Below, one piece after another: positions 32,479 through 39,951 of a DNA stretch of 41,386 nt. Numbering within the stretch: the stretch's first letter is position 1; every line of letters starts with the position of its first letter. The position numbers were made by a program, and so were the translations under genes. Source of the stretch: JBBDYH01 sp040901795 (GTDB lineage Bacteria > Planctomycetota > Planctomycetia > Pirellulales > JALHPA01); the NCBI GenBank assembly GCA_040901795.1, contig JBBDYH010000029.1:1-41386 (forward strand), read 5' to 3'. The notes beneath the pieces are model-generated. The model worked only from the letters and a program-made list of their open reading frames with translations. It was not told the DNA's origin and did no database searches.

Positions 32479-32714
32479 CCGACCGAGATGCACGTCCATT
32501 TCCGAGTCCAGCATCCGTTCGATCATCGTCTTGGACAGCAGCTGCAGCATGGCGCTCAGCTCTTGCTGGGTGCTGATCCCATCCGCCATTTCTCGGGCCA
32601 ACTCCTCCGCACGATCTCGCAATCCAGCATCCATGCTAGCACTCCTGTAAAAGACTCCGTGTCAACCGCCAACATTTTCACTTTCCCGAAGGTTGACACA
32701 AGATTTCTTACAGG
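32479..32714 (-). mobile_element. IS256-family insertion sequence remnant
   Basis: On the minus strand, an ATG at 32634 behind AGGAG starts MDAGLRDRAEELAREMADG and continues to MIERMLDSEMDVHLGR, the N-terminal about 52 residues typical of IS256-type (mutator) transposases; then homology ends. The DDE catalytic part is missing. Upstream, CCTGTAA...GTGTCAACC (32714-32691) and a mirrored copy (32644-32667) form an 18-of-24 inverted repeat that fits an IS end. The outer edge abuts the DUF4058 gene, whose stop is two bases away. Only one end of the element remains. Confidence 0.7.
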
Positions 32715-32716
32715 CC

Positions 32717-33442
32717 CTATTCCGGCAGTGGCCTGCTGTAGTCAATGCTCTTAGCGTACCGTCCACGCTCGTATGCGGTCTTGTAGACTGCTGCAAGGTC
32801 AAGAGTGACATCGGGGTCCGGCGCCTTCAGAGGGATTGGAATCGGCGGCAGCGGCTCATCACGTCGCCACACATAGACGTCGGATTTGGGACGGCGCTCG
32901 TGCCGAGAGACTAGGGCATAAAAGTCGCCGGTCGGTAGCCGCCGGCGCATCGGCAGCCGCTCTCCGCGCAGTAGGAAATCGAGCTCGACAAGGTGAACCT
33001 TTTGAATCAGTAACGCGTTTCGCTTCGCCAGGTACAACTCGCGATCGCGGTCGTCTTTGTTGCTTGGCGAGAGTACCTCGATCACCGTCACAAGCTCTCG
33101 GCCTGGCCTGCGGTAGATTTCGATCCATGCTTCACGGACTTCTGCCACGACTGGCAATTCGACGGTTACCGGTTCCAGTGTGGCGACACCTCCCCCTCCT
33201 CTACCGGAGGGCTCAACACTATCGCCTCTTAAGATCGCCACGTCAGGAAGCGCTTTTCGAACGGCCACTTCCTCGACGCCATGGCTAATGAGCTTTATCT
33301 CCTCTTCAAGGCGTGGCTCGTAGCTCTCTGGCACTGCTTCGGCAAGTGCATCTGCGCAGGCGTTCAAGAAACGAAGGTGAAAGTCGCGCCAGTAGCCTTG
33401 GTCTTCGACGTAGGGGTCGATGCTGTTGAGAGAGCGGGGCAT
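32717..33442 (-). CDS. DUF4058 family protein, probably shortened
   Basis: 241 residues from ATG 33442 (MPRSLNSIDPYVEDQGYWRDFHLRFLNACADALAEAVPESY); a GTG-like longer start is less likely. The DPYxED...W.DFH pattern and EVLSPSNKDDRDRELYLAKRNALL segment define DUF4058; the second block resembles restriction-type nuclease folds, but no activity is established. The C-terminus ends at IDYSRPLPE with its stop (32717-32719) two bases from the IS remnant end, whereas relatives, as I remember them, go on for about 15-20 residues. So the tail was probably lost to the insertion. Downstream of argS but the same strand only by orientation. Confidence 0.75.
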   Translation of the reverse strand: MPRSLNSIDPYVEDQGYWRDFHLRFLNACADALAEAVPESYEPRLEEEIKLISHGVEEVAVRKALPDVAILRGDSVEPSGRGGGGVATLEPVTVELPVVAEVREAWIEIYRRPGRELVTVIEVLSPSNKDDRDRELYLAKRNALLIQKVHLVELDFLLRGERLPMRRRLPTGDFYALVSRHERRPKSDVYVWRRDEPLPPIPIPLKAPDPDVTLDLAAVYKTAYERGRYAKSIDYSRPLPE

Positions 33443-33493
33443 AAGGTCATTCTCCGAATAGGCGTGGCATCTCTTTGATTGTACCACCGACCT

Positions 33494-35476
33494 CTACATC
33501 CGCTCCACCGCCTCGATGCCTAGCAGGTTCAAGCCCTGTTTGAGCACGCGGGCCGTCACGTCGCAGAGCAGCAAGCGGCTGCGCACCAGTTCGGGCGTTT
33601 CGGCGCGCAAGACGGGGCACTCCTCATAAAATGTCGAGAACTTGCCCGCGAGCTCAAACAGATAGCTCGTCAAGTGGTTGGGCCGGTAGTCGGCAACGAC
33701 CATCTCCAGCGCCTCGGCGAACCGCAATAACTCGACTGCTAGCGCTCGTTCGGCCGATTCGCCGAGCCGAATCGCGCCGACCGTTGCGCGCGATAGTAGC
33801 TCCGCTCCATACTGCTTTTCACCCCGCGCAAAGATACTGCGAATCCGCGCGTGGGCGTATTGCATGTAGGTGGCAGTGTTCCCCTGCATCGCCAGCATCT
33901 TGTCGTAGCTAAACGTGTAGTCGCTGGTCCGGTTCTGCGACAGGTCAGCGTATTTGATCGCGCCAATTCCAACCGCCTCGGCCACGCGCCGCCGTTCGTC
34001 CGCCGACAGCTCGGCGCCCGTCGGCTTCGTCTCGTCGTTCTCGGTGACAATCTTCAAGGCCCGCTCGACGGCTTCGTCGAGCAGCGCTTCCAGGCCCACG
34101 GTTTCGCCGGCTCGCGTCTTGAACGGCCGACCATCTTCGCCCAACACCGTGCCGAAGTTCACATGCGCCAGCTCCACGTCGCGATAGCCCCACGCGCGCG
34201 CGGCCGCGAAAAGCTGCCCGAAGTGCCGGCTCTGCCGGTGATCGACGACGTACAGGATCGCATGCGGCTGCCATTTCTCAATCCGATATTGTATTGTCGC
34301 CAGGTCGGTGGTGGCGTACAGGAACGCACCATCCTGCTTGCGCACGATCATCGGCGTGTCGTATCCGTCCAGGAAAACGCAGGTGGCGCCGCCGCTCTCG
34401 CGGGCCAGGCCTTTGGTCTCTAAGTCGGCTACGACGCGGGCCAGCCGATTGTGATAAAAACTCTCGCCGAGCACTTCGTCGAACTTAACCTGTAGGCGGC
34501 GGTAGATCCGCTCGATGTCGGCCATGCACGCCGGCAGGAATTCGCGCCACAATGCCACGTTCTCGGCGTCTCCCTCGTGCAGCCGGGCGGTCTCTTGGAG
34601 CACCGCCTGGCCGATTAAGGGGTGCTCGGCGGCGCGTCGCTCCAACACTGGATCACTTGCGACGTCTGCTAACTTGCCGCGCAATGCGGCGAGTTCTTCG
34701 CGCGCCTCGGCGAGCGCCCGCTCCACCTGTCGCGCGGATTTCTCGGCCTGCTTGACTTCGTTCGCGTCGATGCCCGCCAACGCCGCTCGTTGCGCCTCGA
34801 ATTCCCGCTCGAGTCGCGCCACCTTGGCTTCCAACTGTGGCAACGCGCCGCGGCCGTCGTGATAGTCGACAAGTTGGCGAACCAGACGATAGAGCCGCGC
34901 CAACTCGCCAACGCGGTTCTGCTCGTATGCCGCCCGGTCGACGAAGTGCTTGTATCCATACAAAATCATCCCGAACTGCGTGCCCCAGTCCCCCAGGTGG
35001 TTGTCGCCGACCACACGATGTCCGAGGAACACCAGCGTGCGGTAGAGCGCGTCGCCGATCACGGTCGAGCGGATATGTCCCACGTGCATCGGCTTGGCAA
35101 CGTTCGGCGCCGAGTAATCGACGAGGTACATCCGCGGTTCGGCCACGTGCGCGACGCCCAGGCGCTCGTCGGCAATTGCCCGCTCGACCTCGCGCGCCAG
35201 CCAATCGCTCCGCAGTCGGAGGTTGATAAAGCCTGGACCGGCGATCTCCGGCGGCTCGCAGAGGTCCACCACATCTAGTCGCGACACGATCTCGGCGGCC
35301 ACGTCGCGTGGTGGCCGACCAAGCTGTTTGGCCAGCGGCATTGCGCAGTTCGCCTGGTAATCGCCAAATTTCGGATCCTGGCTCAGCCGGACCATGTCGA
35401 CCAGCTCGGTCGTCTCGCCCGCCAACGGCGCGAGGGCTTCTTCGAAACGATGTTTCAGTTCGTTGAGAATTTGCAT
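33494..35476 (-). CDS. argS: Arginyl-tRNA synthetase
   Basis: 660 residues, class Ia. Attaches arginine to tRNA-Arg in the cytoplasm. Seen are the N-terminal Add1-like domain (QDPKFGDYQANCAM), VDYSAPNVAKPMHVGHIRST with the HIGH motif as HVGH (131-134), GDNHLGDWGTQFGM, and the C-terminal anticodon-binding DALR-type domain ending in GIEAVERM. Family members often lack a standard KMSKS; here TRAGETVGL is in that place. A helical insert (about residues 210-280, Glu/Ala/Arg-rich) is longer than in E. coli but common in this branch. No disruption; probably essential. Confidence 0.95.
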   Translation of the reverse strand: MQILNELKHRFEEALAPLAGETTELVDMVRLSQDPKFGDYQANCAMPLAKQLGRPPRDVAAEIVSRLDVVDLCEPPEIAGPGFINLRLRSDWLAREVERAIADERLGVAHVAEPRMYLVDYSAPNVAKPMHVGHIRSTVIGDALYRTLVFLGHRVVGDNHLGDWGTQFGMILYGYKHFVDRAAYEQNRVGELARLYRLVRQLVDYHDGRGALPQLEAKVARLEREFEAQRAALAGIDANEVKQAEKSARQVERALAEAREELAALRGKLADVASDPVLERRAAEHPLIGQAVLQETARLHEGDAENVALWREFLPACMADIERIYRRLQVKFDEVLGESFYHNRLARVVADLETKGLARESGGATCVFLDGYDTPMIVRKQDGAFLYATTDLATIQYRIEKWQPHAILYVVDHRQSRHFGQLFAAARAWGYRDVELAHVNFGTVLGEDGRPFKTRAGETVGLEALLDEAVERALKIVTENDETKPTGAELSADERRRVAEAVGIGAIKYADLSQNRTSDYTFSYDKMLAMQGNTATYMQYAHARIRSIFARGEKQYGAELLSRATVGAIRLGESAERALAVELLRFAEALEMVVADYRPNHLTSYLFELAGKFSTFYEECPVLRAETPELVRSRLLLCDVTARVLKQGLNLLGIEAVERM

Positions 35477-35659
35477 AGTTGCCTGTGGTGGTCGATCATC
35501 GCCGAAAATCCTGCGCTACGTCAATGATACCGCAGCGGGCCAACCGCGGCAGACTTCGCTCGCTGCCTGGTGCTCTTGCGGCGATAGCATTGCGCGACCA
35601 TATTTGAGCCAATTGTTCCCTGCCGCCGCGAGGCCAGCTTTCCAATCTTCAGCCTCTTC
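35477..35659. other. Gap between argS and ABC ATPase
   Basis: The 183 bases between the divergent argS and ABC genes show no coding signal, no repeat and no clear promoter that I would claim. Confidence 0.5.
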
Positions 35660-36151
35660 GTGGATCAGAAACCTGTGCCGCAAGCATCCTCGACATCCTC
35701 GGATCACCGCGTTGCCATCCGCGCTTGCGATCTCACCAAGGCGTACGGAACGAACGCGGCCCCGGTGGTCGCTCTGCGGGGTGTAACTATTGAAATCGAG
35801 CGCGGCGAGCATGTCGCGCTGCTGGGAAAATCCGGTTCCGGCAAGTCAACTCTGCTCAACCTGCTCGGCGGTCTCGACCGGCCGACGACCGGCGCGCTGG
35901 AAGTCGCCGGACATGATCTCGGGCGGCTGTCAAGCGGCGAATTGGCCCGCTTCCGCTCGGCGGCAGTGGGAATGATCTTCCAGTCGTTCAACCTAATCCC
36001 TTCACGGACCGCGCTCGAAAATGTCGAGTTGCCGATGATCTTTGCCGGCCGCTCGGCGCGGGAGCGTCGCGCCGAAGCGTATGGAGTGCGGCGCCTCGTC
36101 GCCACTTTGGATTTCCATGCAGTCGCAAGTAACACGACATACGGTAGTTGA
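35660..36151 (+). pseudogene. ABC transporter ATPase gene truncated by R1
   Basis: From GTG 35660 about 141 residues match LolD/MacB-type ATPases: A-loop, Walker A GKSGSGKSTL, GLDRPTTGALEVAG, and Q-loop MIFQSFNLIPSRTALENVELPM. At 36082 the frame enters repeat R1 and the protein ends in unrelated LVATLDFHAVASNTTYGS. The LSGGQ signature, Walker B and H-loop are missing, so it cannot hydrolyse ATP. No permease gene follows. Cause may be R1 insertion with deletion, or recombination between R1 copies joining two unrelated parts. Confidence 0.85.
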
Positions 36152-36194
36152 ACGCTGTTTGAAAAAGAAGGCGATGACAAGTCATCGCACTCCA
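36082..36194. repeat. R1 paired-hairpin (BIME-like) repeat, copy 3
   Basis: 113 bp. Right hairpin GCGATGAC-AA-GTCATCGC (36171-36188) is perfect; left hairpin GCGGCGCC-TC-GTCGCCAC (36088-36105) has 6 of 8 pairs. Its left end interrupts the ABC ATPase frame; its right end supplies the TGA (36184-36182) and last codons of the oxidoreductase gene on the other strand. Confidence 0.9.
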
Positions 36195-37177
36195 AAGTCA
36201 TAACACGCCTCCACCAGCGCCACGGTGCGCAGGTAGTCGCGCCCGTCCGACTCGCTAGGAGCGCCGCTTCGCAGGCGATCGAGCAGGTGCGCTTGCGTCA
36301 CGTAGACGCTATCCCCCTTGTAACCTTGATCTGGTGGCGTGAACGGCAACCTCTCTTCGGGCTCGCCGGGCAGCATGCGAAACATCTCTCCAACCGGCGA
36401 GACACGCAGCATGCCTTCGGCCCCTTCCACAATGCAAGTCCCCATCGCGACCAGCGCGGGGACCGGACCCGTGCAGCGATTGGCGTCGATCAATCCCACC
36501 GCTCCACTCTCGAAGCTTGTCACGATCAGGGCATAATCCTCGCCTGCAATCGCTGGATTAAGCTGCGCTGTCTGGCAGCTTTGAACCTGCATCTCTCCTC
36601 CCAGAAAGCGGAATGTATCGAGGATGTGGACGAGGCTCTCGTAGATCATCAGTCGGGGCATTTGTCGGAAGTACGGCTGCGCGGGATACGCATCCGGACC
36701 GCGGCCGTCACCGGTTCGCCAGAAAAAGCTGAACTGAAACGGCGTACCTAGGACGCCGTCGGCAAGCAAACGTTTCAGTTGGCGATACCAGGGTTGCCAG
36801 CGCCAATTCTCGTGAACGAGCAGCCGTACGCCGGCGCGCTCGCACGCTTCGCACATCGCCACGCAGTCATCCATCGAGGGCGCCATCGGCTTCTGACAGA
36901 TCACGTGGATGCCACAAGCCGCCGCGAGCCGCGTCAACAGGAGATGCGATTCGGGCCTCGTCACAATGTCCACGAACTCGGGTTGCTCAACGTCGAGCAT
37001 TTCCTCCACACGTTCGTAGGCGCGAGGAATCGCAAACCTGGCGGCAAACTCGGCAGCCTTTCCTGGCGACGCATCGGCAACCGCTACAATCTCCACGCCC
37101 GCCAGGCGGTTCCAGGCTTCGGCCTGGAACGTGGCGAAGTAGCCGGCCCCAATCATCGTTCCGCGCAGTGGTTTCAT
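36182..37177 (-). CDS. Gfo/Idh/MocA-family oxidoreductase
   Basis: 331 residues. N-terminal Rossmann fold with GAGYFA (10-15) binding NAD(P), ADASPGKAAEFA, and the conserved EKP-type motif as CQKPMA with Lys96-Pro97; then the C-terminal α/β sheet domain used for substrate and dimerisation (HENWRWQPWYRQLKRLL, RMPRLMIYESLVHILDTFRFL). Acts on a sugar, cyclitol or related compound; identity is open. Third gene of a tight operon with a cyclase and an MFS transporter (3-base gap). The final residues and stop come from repeat R1; the tail after ALVEACY is shorter and different from what I expect, yet the fold should be complete. Confidence 0.88.
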   Translation of the reverse strand: MKPLRGTMIGAGYFATFQAEAWNRLAGVEIVAVADASPGKAAEFAARFAIPRAYERVEEMLDVEQPEFVDIVTRPESHLLLTRLAAACGIHVICQKPMAPSMDDCVAMCEACERAGVRLLVHENWRWQPWYRQLKRLLADGVLGTPFQFSFFWRTGDGRGPDAYPAQPYFRQMPRLMIYESLVHILDTFRFLGGEMQVQSCQTAQLNPAIAGEDYALIVTSFESGAVGLIDANRCTGPVPALVAMGTCIVEGAEGMLRVSPVGEMFRMLPGEPEERLPFTPPDQGYKGDSVYVTQAHLLDRLRSGAPSESDGRDYLRTVALVEACYDFGVR

Positions 37178-37180
37178 GGT

Positions 37181-38428
37181 TCAAAACGCGATTTTGTTTT
37201 GCGGCCGCATGCCCAGCCAGAGCACGATCGCGACCAGGTTGAGGCCAGCGCCTGCGAAGAAAAAGCCCCGTGGCCCATACAACTCGACCAGCACTGGGAA
37301 CATCAGGCCCACGAACGCCGAGCCTAGATTGCCGGCCATGTTCATCGTACCGCTGACCGCGCCGGCGTGCCGGCCGCCGATGTCAATGCAAAAGGCCCAC
37401 GACGGGGCGAGCGTCATGTCGGCGCCAAAGATCGCCAACGAGAGCCACGCCACGGCGGCAATTGGATCCGATTGTTCAACACTAAGTAGCAATCCCAGCG
37501 CGGCCAGCCCGAAACCGACGATCGCCGGCAATCGGCGCGACAGCGTGTGGCGGCCCGAGCGGTAAATCGAATCGACCCACCAGCCGGCGACGATGTTGCC
37601 AAACGCCCCGGCGACCAACGGCGCCATGGCGTAGAACCCGGCGCTGACCGACTCCAACTCATACGTCTTTTTCACATAGGGATAGAGCCAGGTCAGTGTG
37701 AAGAAAAACGTGAAGTTGCTGGCGAAGTACTGACCCATCGCCAGCCAGAGGTTTCCCGAGCGAAACATCGGTCCCAGGCTGAGGGGCTCCGGCCGGCTCG
37801 AAGGCGCTGACTTCTGTCGTGTGGCCAGGATGTAATCGAGCTCCTCACGCGGCACGCCTTTCTGCTGCGTCGGCTCGTCGCGGAACCAAAGCCACCAGCC
37901 GATCGACCAGGCAAACCCGACGCACATCAACACGACGAACGATTCTTTCCAGCCGAGCTCGGCGATCATCCACGGCAAGATTGGCATCGTGGCGGCGGCG
38001 CCCAGTCGCGCCCCCGAGAAGTTGATGCCCTTCACCAGTCCCCGCTCCGCGACGGGAAACCAGGAATACACAACGCGCGCCACGCCTGGAAATGCGCCTG
38101 CCTCGCCTGCGCCGAACAGAAACCGGATCACCACCAAGGAGGTGAAGTTCCAGGCCATTGCTGTCAGGCCGGTGAAGAGCGACCAGACGGTCACGACGCT
38201 GGCCAGAATGCCCCGCGCCCCGAACCGGTCGGCCAGAGCGCCCGTCGGAGTTTGCAGCAGAGCATAGCCGAACGCGAACGCCGCCATGACCACGCCCCAC
38301 TGCTTGTCGCTCAGCTCAAGGTCGCGGACGACGGCCTCTTTCGCCGTCGAAATACAGGCGCGATCGACGTACAGCAGCACCGACAGCAAGAACGTCGCTG
38401 CGACCACGAAGCTGCGCCGCGGAATCAT
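37181..38428 (-). CDS. MFS transporter (ACS-like)
   Basis: 415 residues from ATG 38428, which overlaps the cyclase stop as ATGA; a longer start is not needed. Twelve hydrophobic segments in two sets of six with a charged middle loop. Signature elements: RACISTAKEAVVRDL, GYALLQTPTGALADRFGAR (the loop 2-3 motif), and FGAGEAGAFPGVARV, typical of anion:cation symporters (ACS: hexuronate, phthalate-like acids). Inner membrane, import by proton or sodium coupling. With a cyclase and a Gfo/Idh dehydrogenase it forms an uptake-and-catabolism operon, likely for an acidic sugar derivative; the substrate is unknown. Confidence 0.9.
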   Translation of the reverse strand: MIPRRSFVVAATFLLSVLLYVDRACISTAKEAVVRDLELSDKQWGVVMAAFAFGYALLQTPTGALADRFGARGILASVVTVWSLFTGLTAMAWNFTSLVVIRFLFGAGEAGAFPGVARVVYSWFPVAERGLVKGINFSGARLGAAATMPILPWMIAELGWKESFVVLMCVGFAWSIGWWLWFRDEPTQQKGVPREELDYILATRQKSAPSSRPEPLSLGPMFRSGNLWLAMGQYFASNFTFFFTLTWLYPYVKKTYELESVSAGFYAMAPLVAGAFGNIVAGWWVDSIYRSGRHTLSRRLPAIVGFGLAALGLLLSVEQSDPIAAVAWLSLAIFGADMTLAPSWAFCIDIGGRHAGAVSGTMNMAGNLGSAFVGLMFPVLVELYGPRGFFFAGAGLNLVAIVLWLGMRPQNKIAF

Positions 38429-39069
38429 TCGAGCACTCCTTCCACTGCCAGCGCGCGGCAAGGGCAGCCGTCGCCCCCCTCGATCTTGAGCGGCAGTGCG
38501 GCGAACCAGACCTTCGGCTCGCGCAATTGATCGAGGTTGGCCAGCCCCTCGACAATGGTCACGCCGCCCGCCAACAGGATGCGATGGATGCGCGTCAACT
38601 CGTCGAGGTTGTTCACGTCGGCAACCGACGGCGGCTCGACGCCCAGAAGTTTTACTTTTCGCTCAACGCACCAGCGGGCGGCGGCTTCGCTCAGTCGCGG
38701 CAAACCATCGCGGTAGACCGGCGCGTTGTCGATATGCGCACTCCAGCCGGTGCGCAGCAAGAGCGAATCACCGGGTTGGAAATGTGCGGCAACTGTGTCG
38801 AAATGCGCTGCGTCGATCAATGCTCGCGGTTCGAGGCCGGGGAGGTCCACCACCCACGCCGGCCCGGTGCAGCGTTCCAGCGGGATCTGGTCGATCGTCT
38901 CCGGCCCGGCGGCGAAGTGTGTCTGCGCGTCCATGTGCGTTCCGGCGTGAGAATACAGGTGCAGCGCGCGCGCATTCCAGCCATCGCGCTCGACCGTGCG
39001 CGTGTCGTCCCACTCCACGCCGCGCATCCCGCGGCGCAGGGTCAGGGTCAAGTCAATTAATCGTGCCAT
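38425..39069 (-). CDS. Cyclase-family (KynB-like) hydrolase
   Basis: 214 residues from ATG 39069; the frame further upstream runs through CT-rich repeats and was rejected. The metal-binding HAGTHMDAQTH (41-51) defines the cyclase/kynurenine formamidase family, and LLRTGW and GVEPPSVAD support it. It hydrolyses amide or lactone-type bonds with a divalent metal. Known relatives act on N-formylkynurenine or isatin, but with the MFS transporter and dehydrogenase here a sugar lactone or similar substrate is as likely. First gene of a three-gene operon, overlapping the next by four bases. Confidence 0.85.
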   Translation of the reverse strand: MARLIDLTLTLRRGMRGVEWDDTRTVERDGWNARALHLYSHAGTHMDAQTHFAAGPETIDQIPLERCTGPAWVVDLPGLEPRALIDAAHFDTVAAHFQPGDSLLLRTGWSAHIDNAPVYRDGLPRLSEAAARWCVERKVKLLGVEPPSVADVNNLDELTRIHRILLAGGVTIVEGLANLDQLREPKVWFAALPLKIEGGDGCPCRALAVEGVLE

Positions 39070-39084
39070 AACATGACCAATGCG

Positions 39085-39149
39085 TGTCTCCCAGTCTCTC
39101 TCTCTCTCTCTCTCCCGGTCTCCCCCTCTCCAAGTCTCCCTGTCTCCCG
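39085..39149. repeat. CT-rich tract with (TC)10
   Basis: (TC)10 at 39095-39114 sits in GTCTCC-type units, the reverse complement of the GGAGAC arrays at 1794 and 30861. It lies 15 bases before the cyclase start on the other strand, in the 184-base gap to the divergent sigma gene. Confidence 0.8.
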
Positions 39150-39253
39150 TTCTGGGCATTATGCCGCGTTCGTCCGATGGATCGTAAAAAATTCTCGGCT
39201 CGCGCGTCCCTTTTCCCGCCCGTTTGGGGTCTAATTCCGGGGGGACGCAAGCA

Positions 39254-39865
39254 ATGCACGCGGTGGCAGGAAATCCCGAGGATCTGTTGCGGCTGGCACG
39301 CCGGGGCGATGGCCAGGCGTTGGGGGCGTTGCTGGACCTGTACCGCAACTACTTGAAGCTGCTGGCGCGCGTGCAGATCGACCGGCGGCTGGGCCGCAAG
39401 GTCGACGCCTCCGACGTCGTGCAAGAGACGTTTTTGGCCGTTCACCGCTTCTTTGGCCAGTTTCGCGGGCAGACCGAGGCGGAGCTGGTTGCATGGCTGC
39501 GGCAGATACTGGCCGGCACGCTCGCCAAGCTGGTGCGGCATTACCATCGCACGCAGCGGCGGCGGCTCGCCCTGGAGCGCGACATGGCCGACGAGCTCAA
39601 CCGCTCGGCCCAATCGATGGACGCCGGGCTGGTCCAGCACAGCTCACCCAGCCAGCAGGCCGCGCGCCGCGAACAGGCGGTGCTGTTGGCGAACGCGTTG
39701 GCCAAGCTGCGGCTGGACTATCGCGAAGTGGTCGTGCTGAGGCATCTGGAGGGTTTGAGCTTCGCTGAGGTCGCGGAGCAAATGGGCCGCAGCGTCGAGG
39801 CCGTGAAGAAGCTGTGGGCGCGCGCCCTGATGCAGTTACGCAACCAATGGGAAGAGGATGTTTAG
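39254..39865 (+). CDS. ECF-type RNA polymerase sigma factor
   Basis: 203 residues from ATG 39254. Region 2 (about residues 10-85) has RRLGRKVDASDVVQETFLAVHRFFGQFRG and the WLRQIL helix; region 4 (145-195) has LDYREVVVLRHLEGLSFAEVAEQMGRSVEAVKKLWARALMQLR, a clear helix-turn-helix. This layout is typical of the planctomycete-enriched ECF groups that neighbour Ser/Thr kinases. The kinase gene follows after about 86 bases with a scaffold gap in between, so kinase-dependent control is likely but inferred. No anti-sigma factor is seen. Confidence 0.9.
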   Translation: MHAVAGNPEDLLRLARRGDGQALGALLDLYRNYLKLLARVQIDRRLGRKVDASDVVQETFLAVHRFFGQFRGQTEAELVAWLRQILAGTLAKLVRHYHRTQRRRLALERDMADELNRSAQSMDAGLVQHSSPSQQAARREQAVLLANALAKLRLDYREVVVLRHLEGLSFAEVAEQMGRSVEAVKKLWARALMQLRNQWEEDV

Positions 39866-39896
39866 CCGTCGGCGGCACGCCGGCCGATCGTAGTCC

Positions 39897-39906
39897 NNNN
39901 NNNNNN
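39897..39906. other. Assembly gap of ten Ns
   Basis: Ten N characters between the sigma stop and the kinase start. The true distance and sequence between these two genes are unknown. Confidence 0.99.
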
Positions 39907-39951
39907 CGCGAGACGAAACACAGGCCCGGAGGGCCGACACTTCCCGATACG

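Noticed and set aside
32370..32576. Arg-rich frame after ygiQ with a good-looking ribosome site
   Set aside because: It reads through a palindrome and the antisense of the IS remnant; no protein-like composition.
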